Origin: a virus
IMG/VR virus record: IMGVR_UViG_3300005095_000547
Location: 1-40,175 of that record
Length of the DNA stretch: 40,175 bases
Direction: 5' to 3' (one strand)
The notes beneath the pieces are model-generated. The model saw only the letters and a program-made list of their open reading frames with translations. It was not told the DNA's origin and did no database searches. The position numbers and the translations under genes are program-made. This document shows, in pieces, positions 22,569 through 30,935 of the stretch (within the stretch, counting starts at the first letter, position 1; each line of letters begins with the position of its first letter).

Positions 22569-23078
22569 GTGAACCGCATCGCTGTTCATTTAGTTTTGAA
22601 GCAGTTCGGTAGAAGCATCATCACCGAACTCATACCCGGCTCGCTCAGCGAGGCGAAGTCTGCGGTTTACGACCAGCACACCGTGCGGGGCCGGTCGGTA
22701 CCCATCTACGGCTACTCGCACTCGGAGACGCGCACGGTGGACCTCTCCCTCCTCCTAACTTGCATCGACGGGGCGGGGATCGCTTCGACGGAACCGCCCC
22801 TCACCACAGGCAAAGACGTAGCGATGGTGGTCAACTGGCTCAAGGCTGCGGCGTACCCCATCTACGGGGGTGCACCCATACGCCCACCCACGACGGTTTA
22901 CCTCAAGGTCGGGTCCTTCCTTGAGGTACCGGACGGTGTGATAACCGGTGTAAGCATCACCTGGGGTGACACCTACGACGAGGCCGGTTACCCGCTCAAG
23001 GCCGAAGTGGCCTTGACCATCGAAGAGGTGCAAGCCTACCCGTCCTCGGCCCACGAAGTACTGGAGAGGGGGTGGTAA
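22569..23078 (+). CDS. baseplate or tail-tube initiator-like protein
   Basis: A 169-residue protein starting at GTG 22569, 7 bases after the GGAGGG ribosome site (22558-22563). It lies directly after the tape measure gene, where contractile phages encode a small protein that joins tube to baseplate hub (position of the LysM/XkdP or gp48/gp54 type). It is beta-rich, with a TVRGRSVPIYGYSHSETRTV block followed by hydrophobic strand LSLLL, as in proteins of this group, and a C-terminal VPDGVITGVSITW strand. No clear LysM is visible. Its function is inferred from order and strand pattern. Confidence 0.55.
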   Translation: MNRIAVHLVLKQFGRSIITELIPGSLSEAKSAVYDQHTVRGRSVPIYGYSHSETRTVDLSLLLTCIDGAGIASTEPPLTTGKDVAMVVNWLKAAAYPIYGGAPIRPPTTVYLKVGSFLEVPDGVITGVSITWGDTYDEAGYPLKAEVALTIEEVQAYPSSAHEVLERGW

Positions 23079-23081
23079 GCC

Positions 23082-23486
23082 GTGACGTGGATCTCCGAGG
23101 AAGCCTTCACTTTCGAGGAAAAGGAAATGCCGGACAAGGTGCGCCGGCAGTACTACGACCGCATGCGCACCGCGGTATTCGTGCACGACCCTGAGAACCG
23201 GGAGCCCGACTTCGCGGTGTGCGAAAAATGGTCCGTGCCCCGCACGGAGATGGACCAGTTTTACGAGGTCAAGATGGGCTTACAGCGCCTCGACCTCATT
23301 TCGCACCGGTACTACGGGACGCCCTTCCTCTACTGGTTGATCGCCCTGGCTAACGACATACAGGAGCCGTGGGAGGAGTTGCCGATCGGGACGCTCTTGC
23401 GCATTCCGAATCTCGAACACCTCCACGCCATAGGGTTCTTCGACGAGTCCGGGGAGGGGGCGACGACTCCGGTCACCAACGAGTAA
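23082..23486 (+). CDS. baseplate protein, T4 gp53-like / LysM-like
   Basis: A 134-residue protein from GTG 23082, 3 bases after the previous stop. Residues about 62-115 follow the gp53-type pattern: LQRLDLISHRYYGTPFLYW, LIALANDIQEPWEELPIG, TLLRIPN. This pattern of a D-x-I/L-x-x-x-Y-Y-G helix, an ALAN-D-I helix and a final L-R-I-P strand is a LysM-related fold found in baseplate wedge or hub proteins. It probably ties the hub to the wedges. The C-terminal tail is short and acidic. Confidence 0.75.
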   Translation: MTWISEEAFTFEEKEMPDKVRRQYYDRMRTAVFVHDPENREPDFAVCEKWSVPRTEMDQFYEVKMGLQRLDLISHRYYGTPFLYWLIALANDIQEPWEELPIGTLLRIPNLEHLHAIGFFDESGEGATTPVTNE

Positions 23487-23504
23487 AACAGGAGGTAACA
23501 CCGC

Positions 23505-24770
23505 ATGGCCGTCATTGCTCCTCAACCTTACTACGCCTGGTTGAGAATCTTCATAAACGACATAGACTTCGTGCTCGACGCTACCGGACGGCCACAGCAC
23601 CTCATTTCTTTCCGTCACGAGCTTACTACCAGCGAAACCGGAACGTTCGAGCTGGAGGTATTCGATCCCACGTTCCACGGACTAGAAATGGTTTTGTGGT
23701 CCTCGTACCAGGCCGAGAACCCCGACTCGCTCAAGGTACGGTTCCAGTACGGGTTCTCTTCACCAGCCGGTGAAGTCGTTGCCAGCCCGCTGTTCTTCGC
23801 TCACCTGCTCAAGTACTCCCCGCATTGGACCTACAACGGTGTTACCATCACCCTTTCCGGGAACGTCCTAAGCGCCAAGAACGTACGCGTCATAGACCGG
23901 TCCTACCGCTACATGCGCATTTCCGACATCGTGCGGGACGTGGCCAAGCAGGCCGGGTGGAAGTTGGGCCGTATCGAGGACACACGTCCCATCTACGTTC
24001 CCGACGACATCGAAACGTCTATACCCACTCACAAGACGTTTCAGGCGTGCCGCAAACCGCCCTTCACCTTCATCGTTGAGGACCTTTGCCCCTACGCTCA
24101 GCGTGAGGACGGCAAGTTCGGCTACGTAGCGGTGCTCGACGACAAAGAGGACCCACCCGTGCTCCACTTTTACGTGCCGGAGAAGAAGGACAAGCTCCAG
24201 CCGACCGTCCGCACGTTCACCATTCGACGCTCCCCGGACGAAGAGTGGGTCGATTTTTCGTACAACATCGACCTTACCGTGGGCGAATTGAAGGGCCTCT
24301 TCGAGTGGACCTACGCCGACTACGACCCCACCACGGGCGAGTTCGTCGTCGAGAAGTACAACGTGGACAAGGACCGCGACAAGATCGCGTTCACGGACCA
24401 GGACCCGCTCGTGGCGTCGGGGACGCACGGCCAACCGAATACGGCCCAGCGCCGTGACCTCCACGCCGTGCGCTACGCGCAGGAACGCCGTCACGCCGGC
24501 ATGTCTCGTCTCGTGGCCCTCTACCGCGGGACGTTCAAAGCGACGCTCGTCACCGTCGGCGATCCGACCATCAAGGTCCACCCGACGCAGTTCATCAAGA
24601 TCCTCAACTACCTGCCGGACGGTACCGAGCATTACAGCAGCGGCGTGTACTTCGTGGATAAGGTAGTAAATGAGATCCAGGGTGGGCAGATGACCACGAC
24701 TTACGAGCTCACGCGCAACTCCGTGCCGTTGCGGCCTACTCACAAGACCAAACCGAAGGAAACGGGGTAA
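23505..24770 (+). CDS. baseplate hub protein (gp27 / gpD-like)
   Basis: A 421-residue protein with AGGAGG ahead of ATG 23505. The order of beta-rich and mixed domains resembles hub proteins of the gp27/gpD family: an N-terminal barrel (LRIFINDIDFVLD, HELTTSETGTFELEVFDP), a second domain with YNGVTITLSGNVLS, a helix YMRISDIVRDVAKQAGWKLG, then TFQACRKPPFTFIVEDLCPYAQ with a middle strand pair, and a C-terminal barrel (FKATLVTVGDPTIKVHPTQFIKIL with SGVYFVDKVV). It forms the trimeric ring under the tube end and carries the spike encoded by the next gene. The assignment is supported by gene order. Confidence 0.75.
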   Translation: MAVIAPQPYYAWLRIFINDIDFVLDATGRPQHLISFRHELTTSETGTFELEVFDPTFHGLEMVLWSSYQAENPDSLKVRFQYGFSSPAGEVVASPLFFAHLLKYSPHWTYNGVTITLSGNVLSAKNVRVIDRSYRYMRISDIVRDVAKQAGWKLGRIEDTRPIYVPDDIETSIPTHKTFQACRKPPFTFIVEDLCPYAQREDGKFGYVAVLDDKEDPPVLHFYVPEKKDKLQPTVRTFTIRRSPDEEWVDFSYNIDLTVGELKGLFEWTYADYDPTTGEFVVEKYNVDKDRDKIAFTDQDPLVASGTHGQPNTAQRRDLHAVRYAQERRHAGMSRLVALYRGTFKATLVTVGDPTIKVHPTQFIKILNYLPDGTEHYSSGVYFVDKVVNEIQGGQMTTTYELTRNSVPLRPTHKTKPKETG

Positions 24771-24776
24771 ACGCAC

Positions 24777-25859
24777 ATGAGACCTTCCGTTGACGTTGTG
24801 GAACTCATACATAAGACGATCACGCGCCGGTACGCTTTCGGCGTCTATCGCGGGCGTGTTGAGTACAACCAGGACCCGCTCAAGCTCGGTCGCATCAAGG
24901 TGCGCGTTCCCCTGCTGCACGGTGAATACGACAACACGCCCCTCGACAAGATCCGCTGGGCGTGGCCGGCGTTCCCCATCGAGTCCTATCAGGTGCCCGA
25001 AGTCGGGGACTACGTGTGGGTCGCCTTCGAAGGTGGCGACCCCGACTACCCGGTTTACTTCGGGCAATGGTACCCCGTTCACCCGCAACCGGCCCTCTAC
25101 GGGCGGGCCGTGGGGCGGCGCGACTTGGAGAACAAGGAGGACGAATGGTACCCGCGCCCGGACCGTTTGCGGTCCCTGCCCGACGGTTACGAGCGCACCG
25201 GGCTCTGGCCGCCTGAGCTCCACCTCAGCCAGGACCTCGACAACCCGCGCGAGCGCATCGTAGCGCGCACCCCGAAGGGCAAGTCGATCTACTTGTCGGA
25301 GCAGGACGGTCACGAAGCGATCAAGATCCTCGACCACGTAGGGCAGGGTATCGTCATCGAGGCCCCGGACGCCCGTAAAGGCAAGGCCGGGGACACCGGA
25401 CGCCAGTTGGAAGACGCGTTCGAGCCCTACCACGTCGAACGGCCCCAGGACGAAGAGGCCGACATGGACTACGAGCCGGCCAACAACCGGCCCGTGCGCA
25501 TCGCTCTCAAGACCCTGGGGCGGTTCATGATGGAAATGCGCTGCGACCCCCGCGACGCCAACCAGGACACCATCCTCATCGGCAAGAAGATGGGCCGGTG
25601 GTTGTCCTCTCAGGGTGGCGACGCTTACCTCGAACTGCACGAGGAGAAGGGAACCATCAGCATCGTGATGGACCAGATCGAGCTGCTGCTCAACTTCCAC
25701 AAGGGGACGCTTTCCATACGCACCCCCAAGCTCGAAATAGAGACCGAAGAGCTCGTGCTCGACGGTAACCTGCGCGTCATGGGCGACCTGTTCTTGTGGG
25801 GCATCCTGCGCCACTTCGGACCGACCGAAACCATCGAAGAGGACAAGACGGAAGAGTAA
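24777..25859 (+). CDS. baseplate spike protein (gp5 / gpV-like, OB fold)
   Basis: A 360-residue protein. Residues 18-110 are an OB-fold domain typical of gp5/gpV: GRVEYNQDPLKLGRIKVRVP, then WAWPAFPIESYQVPEVGDYVWVAFEGGDPDYPVYFGQWYP split by loops. The middle part is loop-like and charged. The C-terminal 100 residues alternate short strands with charged turns (TISIVMDQIELLLNFHKGTLSIRTPKLEIETEELVLDG), as in the triple-stranded beta-helix needle of membrane-puncturing spikes. No lysozyme domain is inserted, unlike T4 gp5. It would lie at the tip of the tube below the hub. Confidence 0.85.
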   Translation: MRPSVDVVELIHKTITRRYAFGVYRGRVEYNQDPLKLGRIKVRVPLLHGEYDNTPLDKIRWAWPAFPIESYQVPEVGDYVWVAFEGGDPDYPVYFGQWYPVHPQPALYGRAVGRRDLENKEDEWYPRPDRLRSLPDGYERTGLWPPELHLSQDLDNPRERIVARTPKGKSIYLSEQDGHEAIKILDHVGQGIVIEAPDARKGKAGDTGRQLEDAFEPYHVERPQDEEADMDYEPANNRPVRIALKTLGRFMMEMRCDPRDANQDTILIGKKMGRWLSSQGGDAYLELHEEKGTISIVMDQIELLLNFHKGTLSIRTPKLEIETEELVLDGNLRVMGDLFLWGILRHFGPTETIEEDKTEE

Positions 25860-25879
25860 AAAGGGAGAGGTGAAAAGAG

Positions 25880-28800
25880 GTGGATACGCCGTTCGTAGGT
25901 TACGCCAACATCAACGAAGCCATCAAACACCACCTTGAGTTCGAGAACCTCCGCGTGCGTACGGCCTCCTTGCGCGATCTGGCCGGGGAGTTCGAAATGC
26001 CCGAAGCGTTCGACCTCCGCCTCACCAACTGCAAACCGCAGGGGGCCGTGCTCAACGACCGTAGCGTCCTCTTCATGGGCACCGGTTGCGAAGTCACCGG
26101 TCGCTACACCGGCGGGCGCCGGGCTCTCGTTTACGCGCGAAACATCGCCAAGATGGAAAACGTGACGTTCGACGGGTTCGTGGACAGCCGCATCGTGCTC
26201 ATGGACATCCTTCCCGGCGACGGCCAGGACGCCATCCGCCAGCTCACGTTCACGAACCTCAAGAGGACGACGGTAGAGATCGTCACGTTCGGGCCGTGGA
26301 AGAACGAAGGGCTACCGCTCATTTCCAACTGTCAGGCGTGTGAGTTCAAACTTTACAACATCGCGTCGCTCTTTTCGACGACGCACCTCTTCGACAACAT
26401 CGCGCGGTCGTTCTTCGACCTGCGCAACATCGGGTTCGTCGATACCAAGGAAAGCATCTTCCACAAGTGCACGGATTGCACCGGGGCCGCCGAGTTCGGT
26501 CTCATCGGCACGTGGACCGATTGGGTCATGAAGGAGACCCTCGGCGGTAAGTGGTGGTTCCGCATCGACGAGTCCGTGCCCCGTCACGGGTTCATGGCTA
26601 CGAACTCTTCCCTGGAGTTCAGCCAATGTTCAAAGATGGCCCTCGGCGGTAAGGGCTTCTCGCTCGTTGACTGCGACGTGGCCTTCGACCGGTGTGAAGA
26701 GGTCGAAGGCGACTTGCTGTTCATAATGTGCGACAACGTGCGTGTCAACGCCCGTGCGTCCAAGCTGGAAGCTTCGACCGCCGTGTTCACGCAGAGCCAG
26801 AACATGAACGTCCGGCTCTCAGACTCGCAAATAATGACCGCCAACGTGGTCGGTAGCCAGATCACGGAGTCGGCGTTCACGTTCCTGCGTAGCAAGATCG
26901 AATCCGCGCAGTCCGTCTGGACCGACTGCAACCGCGTGCGCGTGCGCCAGGACGACACGCAGGTTCAGGCCGGAACGTCCATCGCTACCAGCTCCACGGC
27001 GCTCGAACTGCGCTACGAGAACGTGCAGGAGCAGGCCGGGTCAACGGCCTACGATGGCGTCAACGGCCTTAGCCACAAGTGGCGCAACTACCAGTTGCAG
27101 GCCGGTGCCGACGGTATCAAGGCCAGCAACGTGCGCGGGTTCTGGGAGAACGTCAACCTCAACACCGGGGCCGATGGCGTCAACGTGCAGGAAGTGTCGC
27201 GCTGGTTCATTTACTCCAGCGCGATACAGTCCGGCGGTGAAAGCTTCAAGGCCACCGGTGGTCAGGGTTACTACAACCTGAACAAGAACTCGTTTCAAAA
27301 GGAGTTCACCATCGAAGACGCACAATACGTGCGCATGCGCGACAACTCCTTCCAGAAACAGGTCAAAGTGCGCAAGGTTGACGAGATTTCCACCTGGCGC
27401 AACACGCACGAAGAGGAGGCCACCTACCAGGAGCTCGGTTCCTTCGAGACCAAGGAGGACGAGTTCCAGAAGGACGTGACCTTCTCCGACATCAAGCGCT
27501 TGACCTGGATCAAGACCGAGACGCAGAAGAAGCTCACCGTCAACAAGGTCGAGTGGGCGCACGTTCAGAACGCGTCTTGGCAGGATGCTCTGCTCTCCGA
27601 CCTCGGCGAGACGCTCATCCTCCACTCCAACGTCGAGGCCCCGGAGATTGTCTCCATAGAGAAGGTTCACCACCTCAAGTTGGAGGGCTTCACGGTCAAC
27701 ACCAAGAACTTCAACCTGGCCCAAATCGCGCACCTGCACTCGTCTTGGTCCGAGTTGCAGGCCGCCGAGCGCATGACCTGGGACAAGGTTTCGTCTGACC
27801 GTATTCGTTACTCGAACTTCCGGGCGCAACAGCTCTCCATCACCGGCGAGCGTCTCGTGGCCCTCGACTCCACGTTCGAGGCGTCCGAGGTGCTGTCGCT
27901 CACCGACCTCGAACTGGACCTCAAAGACGTTACCTGGCAGGCCCCGTCGGTCGTGGCGTCGTCTTGTCAGGGCGACACGCTGCGGCTCACGGTCAACGCC
28001 GACAACCAGACCTATTCCGACGTGGTGTGGCGGTGGAACGACGCCATTGTGCAGGGCGAGTCCTTGACCATCACCGATTCGAGGTTCCTGGTCAAGAACT
28101 CTCAGGGCACCTTCGCGCACACCACGTTGCGGTCCAACCCGCAACTGGAGTGGCGCGACGTGACCTGGAACAGCGACCTGACGAGCGAGGACAACAACTT
28201 CCTCCTCGTACGTTCTCACTTGGAAGGGTCGTCCGCGACCTTCACCCGCGACCACCTTGGTGTGTCGGCCACCGACCTGCGTTTCGGCTACCTGGCGTTC
28301 ATCGACCTCAAGGACTTCAAGGGCCGTCAGGTCTCCTGGTCCGATGAGGCCCGGTTGACCGGGACCCAGGCCGTCGATCTCGTGCAGGTCATCGGTAAGA
28401 GTGTGGTCTTTGAAGAGTGCTCCGGGCGTCTGGCCCGCATGACCGCCGAGTCGCTCACCGTCGAGCGGTCGGGCCGGTTGAACTTCGACCACCTCTTCGT
28501 TACGGAGAACTTCTCCATGACCGACGTGGACGAGGGGCGCATTCTGGCCGTGAACGTGTCCGGCAACGCGTCTCTCACCAACTGTCGTAACGTCCTGTGG
28601 CGCTACGGCGAGATCGGCGGGACCCTCAGCCTCTACAACTGCCAGGACGTTGGCGTGGCCGACGTGCAAGCCGACACCGTGGTCGTGGAAAGCGTATCCG
28701 AGGCGCGTTGCGGGTTGGTCAAAGCCAACACCGTTACCGTGACGCAGACGACCGGGTTCTTCACCGCCTTGGAGGCCAGCACGGTGACCCTGATCGACTG

Positions 28801-29488
28801 CCCCGTGGTGGCCGTGCACGGTGGCCGCGTGGATACGCTCACCGCGAGTCGGGGGTCGCTTGCCCTGGAGAACATGGAGATCAATTCCGGCAACTTCAGC
28901 GACATGGCCGGGCTGCGCACGTTCGCCGTGCAAGCGTCGTCGTTCGACGTGAGCTCGGCCTTCTGGATCGGGTTCGGCGGTAGCATCAACAGCATCGACC
29001 TCGATGACGTGGCCGTCGAGCTGTGCGGTGTGGAGACCGGTAAGATCGACGCCAAGAACAGCGGCCTCAACTTGGTGTCCGTATCCGGCTCCGATCTCGA
29101 CCTGGACGACAGCGGGGCTCTGCTCACGCGGTCGTCGTTCGGGTCGGCGTTGCTGTCGTCTGCCGGGTTGATGATCGTGCAGGGTGGTGTGGGCTCCGTT
29201 GACTGCGACTTGCAGTCCGCCGTTCACTCCATCAGCGGTAACGCTTCCATCGAGTTCCCGTTCCGCACCTTCGACGCGTCCCGGGGTAAAGCCATCATCG
29301 CTGCCGGGGGCCGTCTCGGGTTCTGCGGTGGCGGCATGGACGGCTATTTGCAGGGGTCCTGGGACCTCGAAGTCGAGGGTGACGTGGTGTGGAACTCTAC
29401 CAATGAATACCGCATCGAGAGCGCCAACGGCGGGTCGTGGACCGGTGGCTGCGTCCGCATACCGCGCCTCGATGCCGATGAGTGTTAG
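25880..29488 (+). CDS. giant beta-solenoid virion protein (fibre or spike)
   Basis: A 1202-residue protein from GTG 25880 (GGGAGAGG upstream, no in-frame ATG nearby). It is almost free of long helices and shows short strands with turns of about 19-24 residues, as in right-handed beta-helix proteins. Six exact-length 19-residue rungs at residues 470-583 are listed separately; rungs of about 21 residues precede them. Cysteines are scattered through the strands (for example FKLYNI, NCQACEFKL). It follows the spike gene, so it could be a tail fibre, a receptor-binding or wall-degrading protein, or a baseplate attachment. No catalytic motif is recognisable. It has a strong bias for GC-ending codons like the other structural genes. 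Confidence 0.7.
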   Translation: MDTPFVGYANINEAIKHHLEFENLRVRTASLRDLAGEFEMPEAFDLRLTNCKPQGAVLNDRSVLFMGTGCEVTGRYTGGRRALVYARNIAKMENVTFDGFVDSRIVLMDILPGDGQDAIRQLTFTNLKRTTVEIVTFGPWKNEGLPLISNCQACEFKLYNIASLFSTTHLFDNIARSFFDLRNIGFVDTKESIFHKCTDCTGAAEFGLIGTWTDWVMKETLGGKWWFRIDESVPRHGFMATNSSLEFSQCSKMALGGKGFSLVDCDVAFDRCEEVEGDLLFIMCDNVRVNARASKLEASTAVFTQSQNMNVRLSDSQIMTANVVGSQITESAFTFLRSKIESAQSVWTDCNRVRVRQDDTQVQAGTSIATSSTALELRYENVQEQAGSTAYDGVNGLSHKWRNYQLQAGADGIKASNVRGFWENVNLNTGADGVNVQEVSRWFIYSSAIQSGGESFKATGGQGYYNLNKNSFQKEFTIEDAQYVRMRDNSFQKQVKVRKVDEISTWRNTHEEEATYQELGSFETKEDEFQKDVTFSDIKRLTWIKTETQKKLTVNKVEWAHVQNASWQDALLSDLGETLILHSNVEAPEIVSIEKVHHLKLEGFTVNTKNFNLAQIAHLHSSWSELQAAERMTWDKVSSDRIRYSNFRAQQLSITGERLVALDSTFEASEVLSLTDLELDLKDVTWQAPSVVASSCQGDTLRLTVNADNQTYSDVVWRWNDAIVQGESLTITDSRFLVKNSQGTFAHTTLRSNPQLEWRDVTWNSDLTSEDNNFLLVRSHLEGSSATFTRDHLGVSATDLRFGYLAFIDLKDFKGRQVSWSDEARLTGTQAVDLVQVIGKSVVFEECSGRLARMTAESLTVERSGRLNFDHLFVTENFSMTDVDEGRILAVNVSGNASLTNCRNVLWRYGEIGGTLSLYNCQDVGVADVQADTVVVESVSEARCGLVKANTVTVTQTTGFFTALEASTVTLIDCPVVAVHGGRVDTLTASRGSLALENMEINSGNFSDMAGLRTFAVQASSFDVSSAFWIGFGGSINSIDLDDVAVELCGVETGKIDAKNSGLNLVSVSGSDLDLDDSGALLTRSSFGSALLSSAGLMIVQGGVGSVDCDLQSAVHSISGNASIEFPFRTFDASRGKAIIAAGGRLGFCGGGMDGYLQGSWDLEVEGDVVWNSTNEYRIESANGGSWTGGCVRIPRLDADEC
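27287..27628 (+). repeat. six 19-residue rungs in beta-solenoid gene
   Basis: Residues 470-583 divide into exactly six units of 19 residues beginning NSFQKEF, NSFQKQV, NTHEEEA, DEFQKDV, TETQKKL and ASWQDAL. Each continues with alternating hydrophobic residues and ends near R/K/N-D/E. The nucleotide copies have diverged, so this is an old amplification kept at protein level. One rung per 19 residues fits a beta-solenoid coil. Confidence 0.75.
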
Positions 29489-29510
29489 TTATCCGTAGGA
29501 GGTTGTGTCC

Positions 29511-29831
29511 ATGAAGGTTAAGTTCAGCGATGCTGTTCCAAAGACTTACCGTTTTCAGTTGGCCTGGGTCATCTCCAACTATTTCCAGGGTAAGCTGGAC
29601 TCCCCCGCGGAGGTGACGGAGACGGCCCGGCGTCGCGGTCTCCCGGTTACCGGAGCGTGGGCGAAGAACGACAACCTGTACATCGCTTTGGACGGTGGCG
29701 AGCGTAAGCTGTACTTGCGCTGCCAACCGGACGAACTGCCCGACGAAAACGGAAAGAACATCGAGGAGGTCGAAGACGATGGCGAAGAAGAAGTGCAAGA
29801 AAAAGAAGCAACAGAAGCGGAAGAAGGCTAA
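29511..29831 (+). CDS. small protein with acidic C-terminal tail
   Basis: A 106-residue protein; ATG 29511 is preferred to GTG 29505 because AGGAGG lies at 29497-29502, 8 bases from the ATG. It has a helix-strand N-terminus (VPKTYRFQLAWVISNYFQGK), a GAWAKNDNLYIALDGGERKLYLRC strand part, and an acidic tail (NIEEVEDDGEEEVQEKEATE). The last 53 bases also encode the basic N-terminus of the next protein in the +1 frame. No family is recognised. Confidence 0.75.
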   Translation: MKVKFSDAVPKTYRFQLAWVISNYFQGKLDSPAEVTETARRRGLPVTGAWAKNDNLYIALDGGERKLYLRCQPDELPDENGKNIEEVEDDGEEEVQEKEATEAEEG

Positions 29832-30405
29832 AGCTTCCGTTGAGGGTTGCCGTTGCCGCGGCGCCCTCCGCGTGTACGACAACATCCTGCGCGACCTTGA
29901 GAGTCGCCCCCAACTCACCGAAGCCGAAGTTGCGTTCCTGACCGAAGTCCTCACTCCTGCCATCGAGGACCCTTACTCCGATCCGGTTGAAGTGCTGGCG
30001 AAGTACTACGAGCTCCGTCGTCCGCTCATCATCATCGCCACCGGTGGTGAAGACGACGCCATCCGGTCGGTCCAAGGCAAGGTCCGCTTCGTTACCCAGG
30101 ACGGGTTGAAGGGCGAAGGGGAGATCAAAGCCATCACCCTCGACGGTGTTATGGTGTCCTGCCCTAAGCTCGATTGCGGAGACCTGAACCCAGATGACAG
30201 GGTTGATCTCGTTGCAGCCATCAAGGCTATGGGTGAGAAGATCGTGCTCAAGGGCAGGGCTGCCGTGCATCGCGTTAAGTGCGGCGCGAGCAAGTGCGCC
30301 ACCGGATTTCAATGGGTAAAGCTCGGTAAGAAATACCGCGACCGTTTGGCCGAAGTGGTGTCCCTCATAACCCTGGCCGAACTGCCTGATTCTTACTGGC
30401 GTTAA
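29779..30405 (+). CDS. PilZ-like domain protein with polylysine N-terminus
   Basis: A 208-residue protein. ATG 29779 is chosen because GAGGAGG lies at 29763-29769 and the upstream frame is only noise. Residues 1-19 are nearly all lysine, arginine and glutamine. Residues about 80-198 resemble PilZ: R80-R81, a GEIKAITLDGVMVSCP strand-turn region in place of D/NxSxxG, then DRVDLVAAI, GRAAVHRVKCG, TGFQWVKL and RDRLAEVVSLI. PilZ domains bind cyclic di-GMP; the critical NxSxxG is here TLDGV, so binding is uncertain. Four cysteines at 128-173 (SCPKLDC, KCGASKC) may hold zinc. It begins inside the previous gene. Confidence 0.55.
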   Translation: MAKKKCKKKKQQKRKKAKASVEGCRCRGALRVYDNILRDLESRPQLTEAEVAFLTEVLTPAIEDPYSDPVEVLAKYYELRRPLIIIATGGEDDAIRSVQGKVRFVTQDGLKGEGEIKAITLDGVMVSCPKLDCGDLNPDDRVDLVAAIKAMGEKIVLKGRAAVHRVKCGASKCATGFQWVKLGKKYRDRLAEVVSLITLAELPDSYWR

Positions 30406-30430
30406 AGAGAAGGAAAGAAAGGAACAGGAG

Positions 30431-30439
30431 GTTACGTTC
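30431..30439 (+). promoter_or_regulatory. GTTRCGTTC motif between ribosome site and start codon
   Basis: Exact GTTACGTTC directly after AGGAG (30426-30430) and one base before ATG 30441. At this copy the motif lies in the 5' end of the mRNA rather than upstream of it, unless the transcript is almost leaderless. It is an informative exception for testing whether the motif is a promoter. Confidence 0.35.
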
Positions 30440-30440
30440 A

Positions 30441-30935
30441 ATGCCTAGGAACAAGTGTTGGTGCAAGCATCAACTGCGCAAAGCCGTCGGGATGTTACTG
30501 TTCGTCATGTTGGTCTTTTTGTGGGCCATGTTCGCGTCCGGGTCGGACAACGCGACCACCACGTGCCTTGGTTCGAAGGAAACCTTCACCGGCAAGCTGC
30601 CGGACGGTAGCGGTACGTGCACCGTGTCCGACTTCAAGGCCGACGGGTTCGGTCCGGGCGTTACCGGCACCGTGCTCCTCGACTGCACGGTCAACGGTCA
30701 ATGGGTCCACTTCCGCATTCCGGCGGCTTGCCAGGACGGCAAGCTCTACATCGCCGGGTTCCCGTGTGACCGCACGGACCGTGGTCTCAAGTGTCTGCTC
30801 ACCTCGATTGAGGGCATGAACTGCTACGAAGTCCACGGTCGCACGTACTGCTTCAAGGAGCCCGTAGCCGTCATGACCCTCGAAGAAGGTGGTAACAGCG
30901 ATGACAACGCAACCGGAGAAAGCGGTAACGAGTAG
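30441..30935 (+). CDS. cysteine-rich membrane-anchored protein
   Basis: A 164-residue protein with AGGAGG ahead of ATG 30441. Residues 16-33 form one strong transmembrane segment (VGMLLFVMLVFLWAMFA) after a basic, cysteine-containing N-terminus (NKCWCKHQLRK), so the N-terminus should stay in the cytoplasm and the rest be exported. Eight more cysteines are spread over residues 40-140 (for example TTTCLG, SGTCTV, LDCTV, GFPCDR), suggesting disulfides in the periplasm. The C-terminus is acidic. It precedes a holin-like gene, so it may belong to lysis or exclusion, but no family is recognised. The last 35 bases overlap the next gene. Confidence 0.65.
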   Translation: MPRNKCWCKHQLRKAVGMLLFVMLVFLWAMFASGSDNATTTCLGSKETFTGKLPDGSGTCTVSDFKADGFGPGVTGTVLLDCTVNGQWVHFRIPAACQDGKLYIAGFPCDRTDRGLKCLLTSIEGMNCYEVHGRTYCFKEPVAVMTLEEGGNSDDNATGESGNE

